Shown: one piece after another, positions 1-7,072 of the stretch | How positions within the stretch are numbered: the stretch's first letter is position 1 | Layout of the letters: every line of letters starts with the position of its first letter | Assembly (NCBI GenBank): GCA_035529015.1 | Contig: DATKXP010000565.1 | Coordinates: 1 to 17,309 of the forward strand | Length of the DNA: 17,309 nt | Direction of reading: 5' to 3' | From: JAUVZF01 sp035529015 | GTDB lineage: Bacteria > Planctomycetota > Phycisphaerae > FEN-1346 | Translations under genes and position numbers: made by a program | Notes under the pieces: generated by a model | What the model was told of the DNA's origin: nothing | The model's input: the letters and a program-made list of their open reading frames with translations, nothing else | Database searches by the model: none

Positions 1-1345
1 CCCACTGGGCCGAATCGAACTCGACCCGCATGGCCGTCGGCGCCAAGGCGTCGTTGAACCGCGCGTTGCCGTCTTCCTCGACGTGGGTGTGCTCGCCCAG
101 GACGAGCAGCGACCCGCCGTCGCGGACGAACTGCCAGATGCGGTCCAGTTGCCCCTCTTCCCACGGTTCGTTCGGGAAGATGAGGACAAGGGCATCGGCG
201 TCGCGCAGGTCCTCGTCCGAGAGGTCCGCCGACCGGGCGAAGGTGGCGCCGAAACTTTCCAGAAGGTCGGGCAGCATCCCGTACATGCCGATCGAGAGCC
301 GCCCGTAGTCGCCGTGCCGGGGCCGGAGCCAGTTGAGGAAGCCCTTCTCGTACGCGACGATCCTCTTGCCCCCGAGGTTCGCGGGTCTCGGATAGAGCGC
401 CGTCGCCGCAGCAAGTCCGGCGACCGCCACGGTGCCGAGGATCAGGAAGACGGCCCGCGCCGGCAGTGAACGCAACGCGCCGCCGTTCTCAGCGGGCGCG
501 GGCGACGACCACCGCAACATCGCACCGGCCACGGCGGCGTGAACGAGACCCGCCAGGGCCGGCAGGTGCCACGGCAAGAGGCTCCCGACGGCCGCCCAGA
601 ACGCCCACGGCTTGCGGTCGAAGATGGAGCGGGCCGCGCCGGCGGCCTCGTCGACGGGAATGGCGGCAATCAACTCCGCCGCACAGGCGATGACGAGCAG
701 GTACACCAGGTGCGCGGCCAGAATCCCGGCGGCCGCAACGATCCCACGCGCAAACCGCGGCCGCGGCGATGCAGCCAGCCACAGGCCAAACAGGATGGCC
801 GTCAGAACCAGGAAATCCAGCCCGGCGAACGATGCGCCCACCGACAGCGGCCGGCCGACGATCGCACCGGCCACGCGACCGAGCCCCCCGCCGGCAGCAT
901 CGGCGAGGGCCCACGCGGCCGGAACCGACATCACAACGATCCGGTACATGCCGAAGACCGCCACCGCCTGGGCCGCCAGGAGCACGGGCCTGCGGTCGGC
1001 CTCCGCTCGCCCTGCCGCCAGACCCGCCAACAGCACGGCCACGGCCAGCACGCCAACGGCCGGCACCGACGAGGCGTTCAGCAGGACCCACACGTGCACG
1101 GCAATCAGAAAGGCCGCCGTCCCGAGCCATCCCAGTTTCCGCGGCCGGCACGCGACGACCGCCGCACCCATGGCCAGCATCACCAGGGCGTGCCGCAGCG
1201 CGTGATGCAGCAGTCCGACGCTGCCGGCGGCGATCCAGGCGGCAGCCAGGCCGCAGACCGCGGCGACCACCACGCCGAGATCGACCTCCTGGGGGGTATC
1301 GGGTGCAGGGGGCGTGCTGCGCGGGTCACGGACGGGTTCGCTCAT
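1..1345 (-). CDS. Polytopic membrane protein with a C-terminal GATase/DUF4350-like domain (C-terminus beyond left edge)
   Basis: An uninterrupted frame runs from ATG at 1345 to the window edge (about 448 codons, no stop), so the protein is truncated by the window, not by mutation. The first ~315 residues form a series of Ala/Leu/Val-rich membrane helices (roughly residues 22-65, 73-110, 120-150, 167-192, 200-228, 248-277, 298-316). After residue ~325 the protein turns soluble: alternating hydrophobic strands with 'DADALVLIFP' (382-390) and 'VRDGGSLLVLGEHTH' (406-420) resemble the Rossmann-like GATase/DUF4350 domains seen in GldG-type and other planctomycete membrane proteins. The helix around residues 169-182 (VGASFAGLDFLVLT), followed by R196/R200 and H212, loosely recalls the exosortase core, but the Cys position holds Ser-Phe; I treat this as weak inference. 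A weak purine-rich site (AAAGGGAA) lies 13 nt before ATG. Function unknown; a role in envelope or export is a guess. Confidence 0.75.
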   Translation of the reverse strand, partial: MSEPVRDPRSTPPAPDTPQEVDLGVVVAAVCGLAAAWIAAGSVGLLHHALRHALVMLAMGAAVVACRPRKLGWLGTAAFLIAVHVWVLLNASSVPAVGVLAVAVLLAGLAAGRAEADRRPVLLAAQAVAVFGMYRIVVMSVPAAWALADAAGGGLGRVAGAIVGRPLSVGASFAGLDFLVLTAILFGLWLAASPRPRFARGIVAAAGILAAHLVYLLVIACAAELIAAIPVDEAAGAARSIFDRKPWAFWAAVGSLLPWHLPALAGLVHAAVAGAMLRWSSPAPAENGGALRSLPARAVFLILGTVAVAGLAAATALYPRPANLGGKRIVAYEKGFLNWLRPRHGDYGRLSIGMYGMLPDLLESFGATFARSADLSDEDLRDADALVLIFPNEPWEEGQLDRIWQFVRDGGSLLVLGEHTHVEEDGNARFNDALAPTAMRVEFDSAQW

Positions 1346-1373
1346 AACCGGATGGGTTCCCTTTGCCGCAAGG

Positions 1374-1402
1374 AGCGTATCACAGGCCGGTCACAGTGAC
1401 AA
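1374..1402 (-). promoter_or_regulatory. Possible sigma70-like promoter for the left-edge membrane protein gene
   Basis: On the minus strand TTGTCA (1402-1397) is followed after 17 nt by TACGCT (1379-1374), which would give a leader of about 23 nt before ATG at 1345. The -35 is good (5/6) but the -10 is poor (3/6). It overlaps the edge of the hairpin downstream of the cysteine-heptad gene. Confidence 0.35.
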
Positions 1403-1429
1403 GGGGCGGCCACCATCGTGACCGCCCCT
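1402..1429 (-). terminator. Hairpin downstream of the cysteine-heptad gene
   Basis: The arms AGGGGCGG (1402-1409) and CCGCCCCT (1422-1429) pair perfectly. With one C/A mismatch the stem continues by CAC/GTG around a 4-nt loop. It lies about 80 nt beyond the stop at 1510. No T-tract follows on the minus strand, so an intrinsic terminator is plausible but not certain. Confidence 0.45.
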
Positions 1430-1509
1430 CGGCTGTTGGCTTTGCGTCAATTACCTGGCGTTGCCGCACGCCGTACGTCGGGTCCCGGCAGTGGCCTCCT
1501 GTGCGCCTG

Positions 1510-3276
1510 TTACTCGTTTGGTACCGGGCATTCCACGTCCGCCGTCGGACAGACGGTGGGCGTGGGCGGACAGCGTGTCGCCTCGGCCGGGCACTCCGTC
1601 TCAACCTGCCGGCACTTGGTCATTCGCGGCGGACACTTCGTGTCGATCTCAGGGCAGTGTGTGTCCTTCGGCGGACACACGGTTGCCATGGGGCAGGCGG
1701 TTGGGATGCCCGGCGCGCAGGCCGTCGGTTTCGGGGGACATTGTGTCTCGACGGGGGGACACCGTGTCTCCTCCGCCCGACATTCCGTGAGCGTCGGCGG
1801 ACACTTGGTTTCGACTGGGCACCAGGTCTCCGGCGCCATCATGCAGGCCGTCGGCTGTGGCGGACAAACCGTCGCCGTGCCGCTGATCGTACAGAACGTC
1901 TGGAACGGCGGACACTGCGTCTCGGCGGGCGGACAGTGCGTGTCATTGGCCGGGCATTCCGTAGCCACCGGTCGGCACTGCGTGAACGGCGCCGGACATT
2001 CGGTCACGACCGGCTTGCAGGTTGTGGGCCTCGGCGGGCACTGCGTGTCGATGGGGGGGCAGTGCGTGTCCCTGGCCGGGCATTGCGTCGGCACCGGCGG
2101 GCACTCCGTCGGCACCGGCGGACACTGCGTCTCGGTCGGTTGGCATTCTGTGGGCCGCGGCGGACACGTGGTTGGAACCGGCGGGCACCGCGTTTCGACC
2201 GGCGGACATCTGGTCAGGACCGGCCGGCATTCCGTTGGAATGGGCGGACACTTCGTCTCGACCGGCGGGCACCACGTCTCGACGGGGCGGCATTCCGTCG
2301 GCATGGGCGGGCACTTCGTATCGACCGGCGGGCACCGCGTCTCGCGGACCGGACATTCAGTCAGCACCGCCGGACACTGCGTCTCGGCCGCCTGACATGC
2401 CGTCGGCAGGGGGGGGCACTCCGTCACCACGGCCGGGCACTGCGTTACGACCGCCTGGCATTTCGTCGGCCGCGGCGGACACTTCGTCTTCTCGACGGGG
2501 CACCGCGTCTCGAGCGGCGGGCACCGCGTCTCAACCGCCTGACACTCGGTCGGCAGCGGCGGACACTGTGTCTCGACCGTCGGGCACCGCGTCTCGACGG
2601 GCCGGCACTCGGTCGGCAGCGGCGGACATTGCGTATCGACGGGCGGGCACCAGGTGTCCACCGGCCGACATTCGGTCGGAATGGGCGGGCACTTGGTCTC
2701 GACGGGCGGGCACCGCGTCTCGACGGGCCGACATTCGGTCGGCCGCGCCGGGCACTGCGTCTCGGCCGCCGGGCAGAGGGTCTTCCAGGCGGGACACTCG
2801 GTCCGGACGGCGGGGCATTTCGTCTCGACGGACGGGCAGTAGGTTCGCTTTGCCTGGCAGGTGGTGGCCTGCGGCGGGCATTTCGTCTCAACCGGCGGGC
2901 ACCTCGTCTGCGCCGGTGGACACTTGGTGTCGGTGACCGAGCACACGGTGTCGCCGGGCGGGCACTTCGTCTCGATCGGGGGACACCGCGTCTCGACGGC
3001 CGGGCACCTTGTCTTCAGCGGCTGGCACTTGGTCAGCGTGGCGGGACACGTTGTTTCGGCGGGCGGACACCGCGTTGTGCGGGCCGGACACTGGGTGCTG
3101 ACCGTCGGGCACCGCGTTTCCACGACCGGACAGTAGGTCGGCCTGACGGCCGAGGCCGTGATGAAAGGCTGCGGGTTCGGTCCCGGCCCGTTCTGGGCCA
3201 AGACGGGCAAGGCCGACGCCAGAACAAGGCCGACACCCAGGGTACAGACCCAAACCGCACGTTTGGCTGCAGACAT
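1510..3276 (-). CDS. Secreted cysteine-heptad repeat protein (about 77 CPPxxTx units)
   Basis: ATG at 3276 is preceded by a strong Shine-Dalgarno (GGGAGGT, 6-7 nt away); the in-frame ATG at 3330 lacks one. The 588-aa product opens with a Sec signal peptide (positive start, hydrophobic helix, cleavage after 'ALPVLA' near residue 27) and a 21-residue Pro/Asn/Gly-rich linker. From residue 49 to the end it is almost only tandem heptads of the form Cys-Pro-(Pro/Ala)-x-x-Thr-(Lys/Arg/Glu/Gln). I count 77 cysteines in the mature part, 71 of them opening exact 7-residue units, with Thr at position 6 in all but one of these. There is no other domain, membrane anchor or catalytic motif. I do not recognise a named family. 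The periodic Cys and the export signal suggest a disulfide-crosslinked, extended structural protein of the envelope, comparable in style to the repeat-rich cell-wall proteins of planctomycetes; that role is inference. It has its own promoter and is not in an operon. Confidence 0.88.
   Translation of the reverse strand: MSAAKRAVWVCTLGVGLVLASALPVLAQNGPGPNPQPFITASAVRPTYCPVVETRCPTVSTQCPARTTRCPPAETTCPATLTKCQPLKTRCPAVETRCPPIETKCPPGDTVCSVTDTKCPPAQTRCPPVETKCPPQATTCQAKRTYCPSVETKCPAVRTECPAWKTLCPAAETQCPARPTECRPVETRCPPVETKCPPIPTECRPVDTWCPPVDTQCPPLPTECRPVETRCPTVETQCPPLPTECQAVETRCPPLETRCPVEKTKCPPRPTKCQAVVTQCPAVVTECPPLPTACQAAETQCPAVLTECPVRETRCPPVDTKCPPMPTECRPVETWCPPVETKCPPIPTECRPVLTRCPPVETRCPPVPTTCPPRPTECQPTETQCPPVPTECPPVPTQCPARDTHCPPIDTQCPPRPTTCKPVVTECPAPFTQCRPVATECPANDTHCPPAETQCPPFQTFCTISGTATVCPPQPTACMMAPETWCPVETKCPPTLTECRAEETRCPPVETQCPPKPTACAPGIPTACPMATVCPPKDTHCPEIDTKCPPRMTKCRQVETECPAEATRCPPTPTVCPTADVECPVPNE
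1513..3132 (-). repeat. 21-bp tandem coding repeat array (heptad codons), with a 63-bp super-repeat in the centre
   Basis: The DNA repeats every 21 bp, e.g. plus-strand GGCGGACACTTCGTCTCGAC and variants. It encodes the heptads of the secreted protein. In the middle (heptads ~20-45) a 63-bp unit is visible: CRPVETR, then CPPVETK, then CPPIPTE, repeated with variations. Departures from 7 residues are few: one 9-residue unit, two adjacent 8+6 pairs, and a 6-residue last unit. Copies differ mostly by synonymous or conservative changes, so the array is old rather than freshly amplified. Confidence 0.9.
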
Positions 3277-3354
3277 TGGGCACCTCCCGACACTGAGACC
3301 ACCGCGACATGCAGACGAATCGCTGGCCAAGGGACCACCCCCACTCTAAGGCTA

Positions 3355-3383
3355 ATTCTAACCCAAACTTGGTGTCCAGTCAA
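3355..3383 (-). promoter_or_regulatory. Strong sigma70-like promoter of the cysteine-heptad gene
   Basis: On the minus strand TTGACT (3383-3378), a 17-nt spacer, then TAGAAT (3360-3355). Both boxes match 5/6 to consensus at optimal spacing. Transcription would start near 3348, giving a leader of about 70 nt before the ATG at 3276. Confidence 0.72.
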
Positions 3384-3560
3384 GTTGGCCGGCAGCAGAT
3401 TTGGCCGAAAAAGACGGGAAACGCCGCACCTCGCTCCGGATGTACTCTCAGTCAAACGTGCCGCAGGGGCTGCATATTGCAGGGAAACGGCCTTTTGCGG
3501 GACGCCAGGAGAATCCGGTTTTGGCGTTCCGGCGGGAGGGCGTTATGGGAGAGCAAGAGG
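3384..3560. other. Non-coding stretch between pheT and the cysteine-heptad promoter; one small dyad
   Basis: I find no gene here. The only structure seen is a short inverted repeat, CTGCA-TAT-TGCAG (3470-3482), about 90 nt upstream of the -35 box. It could be a regulator site, but at 5 bp per arm it may be chance. Confidence 0.3.
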
Positions 3561-3584
3561 CCCGCCGACCGTCGGAGCAGCGGG
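3561..3584 (-). terminator. Possible terminator directly after pheT
   Basis: Starting right after the pheT stop, the minus strand can pair CCCGC with GCGGG (outer arms), enclosing a small CGA/TCG stem. It is followed by a pyrimidine-rich run (CCTCTTGCTCTCC) rather than a clean T-tract. Weak evidence. Confidence 0.35.
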
Positions 3585-5600
3585 TCACTGCGTGCGAAGG
3601 GCCGCGCCGACTGCGGCGTCGAGGGCCGCAAGGATGCGGGCCTGCATCTGGTCGGCCTGCTCGTGGGTCAGGGTGGCGTCGGGGCTCCGCAGCGTCAGCC
3701 TGACGGCCACGCTCTTCTTGCCGGCGGGCACCTGTTTGCCGCGGTACACGTCCACCGGTTCGAAGGACTCCAGTTCCAGGACCTCGGCGGCCGCCACGCC
3801 GCGTTCGACGTCGGCCCACGTGACGGCCTCGTTCACGACGAGGGCGAGGTCCCGCGTCATGGCGGGGAAATGGGGCAGGGGCTCGGCCGTCGGTTCGAGG
3901 TTGGCCGCCGCGACGAGCCGCTCGTAGAGGAGTTCCGCGACGACGGGCGGCTCATCGAGGTCGAACGCCTCGGCCGCCTCGTCGGTGGCCCGGCCGATCA
4001 TGCCGACGGGCTCCGAGTCGAGCGTGATCTCGGCAGCCGCGCCCGGTTCCAGGTCGGGATAGCGGTCGGTGGCGGCGAAGGCGATGCGGCTGCCGAGACG
4101 CAGGGCGTCGAACACGGCCTCCAGCACGCCGCGAACGCCGGCGAAATCGTCGGGGGTTGCCAGGGCGAGCATCTGCTCTTCCTGCGGCAGGTCCTGCCCC
4201 TCGACGGGGATGAACCGTCTGGCGATCTCGAAGAGTCTGGCGTTCGCCTCGCCCGCGCCGCGGTTGACGCGCAGGCTCTCCATCACGCCCGAGGTGAGCG
4301 ATTCACGAAGCGCGAGCGTTGTCCCGCGGCACGCGAGCGGCTCGGCCGTCACGTCGCTCGCGCGGAACCGCACCGCGTGGTCGCGGCCGGTGAACGAGAA
4401 CGTGACCGCCTCGAAGTACCCCGCCGCCGTCAGGACGTGGCCGACCATCTCGCGGACGCGCTCGGCCTTCGAAGGGGCCGAGATGGTGATGGGCGTCTGG
4501 CGGCCCTCGGGAATCTTGTCGTAACCGTGGTGGCGGGCGACCTCTTCGATGAGGTCCACCTCGCGCTCCAGGTCCGGCCGCCAGGAGGGGACGCGGACGC
4601 GGATACGGTCGGCGGTCGCTTCGAGGACCTCGCACTGGAGGCGTGCGAGGATGTCGGCCGCCGTCTCGGCGGGGATCGCCAGGCCCAGCAGCGTCTCGAT
4701 GCGCGGCACGCGCAGGATGAGTTCCGCCGGTTCGGGCAGCGGCTGACCGACCGTCACGACGCCCCGGGCCACCTGGCCGCCGGCGACCTCGACGATGAGC
4801 CCGCACGCCCGGCGGCTGGCCCGGTCGGTGCCGCACGGGTCCACGCGCCGCTCGAAGCGGAAACTCGAGTCGCTCATCATCACCAGGGCCCGCGACGTGT
4901 TGCGGATGCTCAAGGGATCGAAGACGGCTGCCTCGAGGAGGACGTCGGCCGTCGTATCGGAGATTTCGGTCTCGGCGCCGCCCATGACGCCGGCGAGGGC
5001 CACGGGGTGCGCCGAGTCGGCGATGACCAGGCGGTCGGGTGTCAGGTCGTGCTCGGTGTGGTCGATGGCGACGAAGTGCTCGCCGCTACCTGCGCGGCGG
5101 ACGATGATCTGCGCCCCCTGGATGCCGGCAAAGTCGAAGGCGTGCAGCGGCTGGCCGGTCTCCATGAGGACGTAGTTCGTGACGTCCACGATGTTGTTGA
5201 CCGGCCGCACGCCCACCGCTTCGAGGCGGCGGACGAGCCAGTCGGGGCTCGGGCCCACCGTCACGCCGCGGATGACGCGGGCCGTGTAGAGCGGGCACAG
5301 GTCCAGGTCCTCGATCTCGACGCGGACGGCGTCGGCGCACTTCTCCTTGGATTCGGGGAAGGAGACCTCCGGCAGGCGGACCTTGGTGCCCAGGGCGGCG
5401 GCCAGTTCGCGGGCGACGCCGACGTGGCCGAGACAGTCGGGCCGGTTCTGGGTGACCTCGACGTCGAGCATTCCGTCGCCATCGGGCAGGTCGTCGATGG
5501 AATCGACGTTCAGGCCGATCCCCGTGAGGACCTTCGCGGCCTCGACGTACCCGAGATCGGTATCGAGGTATTCCTTGAGCCAGTTGTAACTGACGTTCAT
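3585..5600 (-). CDS. pheT: Phenylalanine--tRNA ligase beta subunit, short form
   Basis: The 671-aa product matches PheT in order: N-terminal 'MNVSYNWLKEYL', 'VEVTQNRPDCLGHVGVAREL' (48-67), B3/B4 editing region (~100-280, with 'PVNNIVDVTNYV' and 'GQPLHAFD'), B5 domain (~285-360, 'VPSWRPDLEREVDLIEEVAR'), class-II-like core (~370-550), and a C-terminal FDX-ACB anticodon-binding domain (~575-668, 'FPAMTRDLALVV'). With the alpha subunit (PheS) it charges tRNA-Phe in the cytoplasm. Compared with the ~795-aa E. coli protein, the EMAP-II-like tRNA-binding insertion between residues ~40 and ~45 is missing; the flanks join smoothly, so this is a lineage form and not damage. ATG at 5600 follows AAGGAA by 7 nt, and a near-consensus promoter lies just upstream. 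No pheS is adjacent: the next gene upstream encodes a nitrilase. Confidence 0.97.
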   Translation of the reverse strand: MNVSYNWLKEYLDTDLGYVEAAKVLTGIGLNVDSIDDLPDGDGMLDVEVTQNRPDCLGHVGVARELAAALGTKVRLPEVSFPESKEKCADAVRVEIEDLDLCPLYTARVIRGVTVGPSPDWLVRRLEAVGVRPVNNIVDVTNYVLMETGQPLHAFDFAGIQGAQIIVRRAGSGEHFVAIDHTEHDLTPDRLVIADSAHPVALAGVMGGAETEISDTTADVLLEAAVFDPLSIRNTSRALVMMSDSSFRFERRVDPCGTDRASRRACGLIVEVAGGQVARGVVTVGQPLPEPAELILRVPRIETLLGLAIPAETAADILARLQCEVLEATADRIRVRVPSWRPDLEREVDLIEEVARHHGYDKIPEGRQTPITISAPSKAERVREMVGHVLTAAGYFEAVTFSFTGRDHAVRFRASDVTAEPLACRGTTLALRESLTSGVMESLRVNRGAGEANARLFEIARRFIPVEGQDLPQEEQMLALATPDDFAGVRGVLEAVFDALRLGSRIAFAATDRYPDLEPGAAAEITLDSEPVGMIGRATDEAAEAFDLDEPPVVAELLYERLVAAANLEPTAEPLPHFPAMTRDLALVVNEAVTWADVERGVAAAEVLELESFEPVDVYRGKQVPAGKKSVAVRLTLRSPDATLTHEQADQMQARILAALDAAVGAALRTQ

Positions 5601-5651
5601 GCCGGGTTCCTTGGCCGCCGTATCAGCGTATGCCGTCAGGCTGAACGGGCG

Positions 5652-5679
5652 ATTATAAGTGGCGGGCGGGAAGCGTCAA
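5652..5679 (-). promoter_or_regulatory. Strong sigma70-like promoter of pheT
   Basis: Minus-strand TTGACG (5679-5674), 16-nt spacer, perfect TATAAT (5657-5652). It gives a leader of about 45 nt before the pheT ATG at 5600. This supports independent transcription of pheT. Confidence 0.75.
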
Positions 5680-5696
5680 GCAAAACGGCACGCATT

Positions 5697-5724
5697 GCGG
5701 ATTGCGGATTTCGGATCGCGGATT
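5697..5724. repeat. GCGGATT heptanucleotide array
   Basis: Four 7-bp units in tandem: GCGGATT, GCGGATT, TCGGATC, GCGGATT. It abuts and slightly overlaps the first 59-bp repeat. Arrays of this type are common intergenic filler in some planctomycete genomes (from memory, unverified here). Confidence 0.7.
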
Positions 5725-5897
5725 GAACGGCAAGCGGCAACAGCCGGTTCCGAGCCGCGACCGCAAGGGAGCGGGGGTGGATTGAACGGCCAACGGCAAC
5801 AGCCAGTTCCGAGCCGCGACCGTAAGGGAGCGGGGGTGGATTGAACAGCCAACGGCAACAGCCGGTTCCGAGCCGCGACCGCAAGGGAGCGGGGGTG
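5721..5897. repeat. Three tandem copies of a 59-bp intergenic repeat
   Basis: Copies start at 5721, 5780 and 5839 and fill exactly 177 bp. Each begins GATTGAACGG (or ACAG) and contains CCGAGCCGCGACCG, then AAGGGAGCGGGGGTG. They differ at only a handful of positions (such as CAAGCGG/CCAACGG, CCGG/CCAG and CGCAA/CGTAA), so the duplication is recent. They lie between the 3' end of the nitrilase gene and the pheT promoter. There are no unique spacers, so this is not a CRISPR. The core recurs at 7118-7166 and 9182-9231. Confidence 0.92.
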
Positions 5898-5926
5898 GCA
5901 CCCGCCGAGTGCGTGTTGAAACGGCG

Positions 5927-6976
5927 CTAATCCGCCGGCAGGTGCGTTTTCTGCGCGGCCCGGGCGCGGTCGAGGTAGTCGTCGAGCGTCTCGATCTCGA
6001 ATTCGCGGATCATGTCGTGGACGGTCTTCGCGGGGTGCAGCGACGTCAGGAGATAGACCGCCTCGGGGCTGAACGTCTCGATCTTCACCAGCGGGCCGTA
6101 CTTTTTCTTGAGGTCCGGTATGCGGCGGTTGTTGTAGTCGATGTGGACGACCTTCGTGTCGAGGTTGATGCGGGCGAAGATCGTGCGGCCGTATTGACTC
6201 GACTCGGCCAGGACGCGGCCCAGCGGATCGACGATGACGCCGTTCTCGCCCGGCACGCTGCTTGCGATGAAGCACTGGTTGCGGAAGGCGGCAGCCGGCA
6301 CGCGGAACCCGCCGCGAAAGGCCGAGAGGAAACACAGGAGTTCCACGCCCTTCTTCTTGCACGCGTCCAGGAGTTCGGTGAAGTTCAGGTCGAAGCAGAT
6401 GATGGCGCCGATGCGGCCGAAGTCGGTGTCGAAGGTCTTGGCTTCGTGGCCGGGCAGCACGCCGCCCTCCATCTCGCCGATGGTCGGGTACACCTTGTCG
6501 TAGTGCCATACGACGTTGCCGGCGCGGTCGAGGAGGATGGCGCTGTTGTAGCGTCCGCGCCCCTTGGGGTCCTTCCGCCAGGTGCTTCCGATGATGTAGG
6601 TCTTGTGCTGCTTTGCTTTGCGGCCGAGGAACGCGAGGATCGGCCCGTCGCCCGTCAGCGGTTCGGCCTTCTCGTTCTTCTCCTTGAGCGTGGCCGACTG
6701 CGGGGTGTTCTGCATGAAGCCCTCGGTCAGGAGGATGATGTCGGGCTTGTCGAGGGCCGCCGCGTCGATGAGCCGCTCCATGTCCTTCTCGCTCGCGCGG
6801 CTGGGGTGGCAGATGGACGAGACGCCGACGATGCGCCCGCCGGTCGTGCCGGCCGACCTCGCATCCTTCGGGGCGCCTGCGTCGGCCCCGTGCAAGGCCG
6901 GCGCTGCGCTCGCAGCCACGGTCGCCAGGCAGACGGCGAGGACCAGACGGCGGATCGTTCGGGATACGGTGGACAT
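5927..6976 (-). CDS. Exported carbon-nitrogen hydrolase (nitrilase superfamily)
   Basis: The 349-aa product has the nitrilase-fold triad: Glu85 ('LLTEGF'), Lys161 ('HYDKVYPT') and Cys194 ('AIICFDLNF'). The family hydrolyses C-N bonds in nitriles, amides or carbamoyl compounds; the substrate here cannot be read from the sequence. Unlike most cytosolic members it begins with a signal peptide (residues 1 to ~30, 'RRLVLAVCLATVAASAAPALHG'-type stretch ending near ADA), so it probably acts outside the cytoplasm. The start at 6976 is chosen because of the signal peptide, a GGAGGG box ~10 nt upstream and a promoter ending 44 nt upstream; longer in-frame extensions reach into the neighbouring gene's antisense. 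A ~40-residue C-terminal tail (about 310-349) is charged and helical. The gene ends 30 bp before the 59-bp repeats and seems monocistronic. Confidence 0.9.
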   Translation of the reverse strand: MSTVSRTIRRLVLAVCLATVAASAAPALHGADAGAPKDARSAGTTGGRIVGVSSICHPSRASEKDMERLIDAAALDKPDIILLTEGFMQNTPQSATLKEKNEKAEPLTGDGPILAFLGRKAKQHKTYIIGSTWRKDPKGRGRYNSAILLDRAGNVVWHYDKVYPTIGEMEGGVLPGHEAKTFDTDFGRIGAIICFDLNFTELLDACKKKGVELLCFLSAFRGGFRVPAAAFRNQCFIASSVPGENGVIVDPLGRVLAESSQYGRTIFARINLDTKVVHIDYNNRRIPDLKKKYGPLVKIETFSPEAVYLLTSLHPAKTVHDMIREFEIETLDDYLDRARAAQKTHLPAD

Positions 6977-7019
6977 GGCGTGTTGCCCTCCGGGCCTCGC
7001 GGGCAGGCGCTGCCGCCTG

Positions 7020-7047
7020 ACTATAGTCGAAGCGCCGGCCCCGGCAA
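7020..7047 (-). promoter_or_regulatory. Sigma70-like promoter of the nitrilase-family gene
   Basis: Minus-strand TTGCCG (7047-7042), 16-nt spacer, TATAGT (7025-7020). The -10 is 5/6 and the -35 is 4/6. The predicted leader is about 36 nt. Confidence 0.6.
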
Positions 7048-7072
7048 GGGTTCTTCGTGGCGGGGGAGGATA

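Noticed and set aside
3277..3330. Upstream in-frame ATG at 3330 adding 18 residues to the cysteine protein
   Set aside because: It has no Shine-Dalgarno and would bury the signal peptide, whereas ATG at 3276 has GGGAGGT at ideal spacing.
1363..3927. Very long plus-strand open frame (854 codons) and another at 1418-2395 with GGHxVST-like heptads, opposite the cysteine protein
   Set aside because: A 21-bp repeat keeps antisense frames open and periodic. These frames lack a signal peptide, a Shine-Dalgarno and a promoter, and the long one runs on into antisense of pheT. The minus-strand gene has all of these.
3309..5726. 805-codon plus-strand frame antisense to pheT
   Set aside because: High-GC shadow of an unmistakable PheT; no recognisable protein features.
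5721..5897. CRISPR array
   Set aside because: The repeats are contiguous, with no unique spacers and no cas genes.
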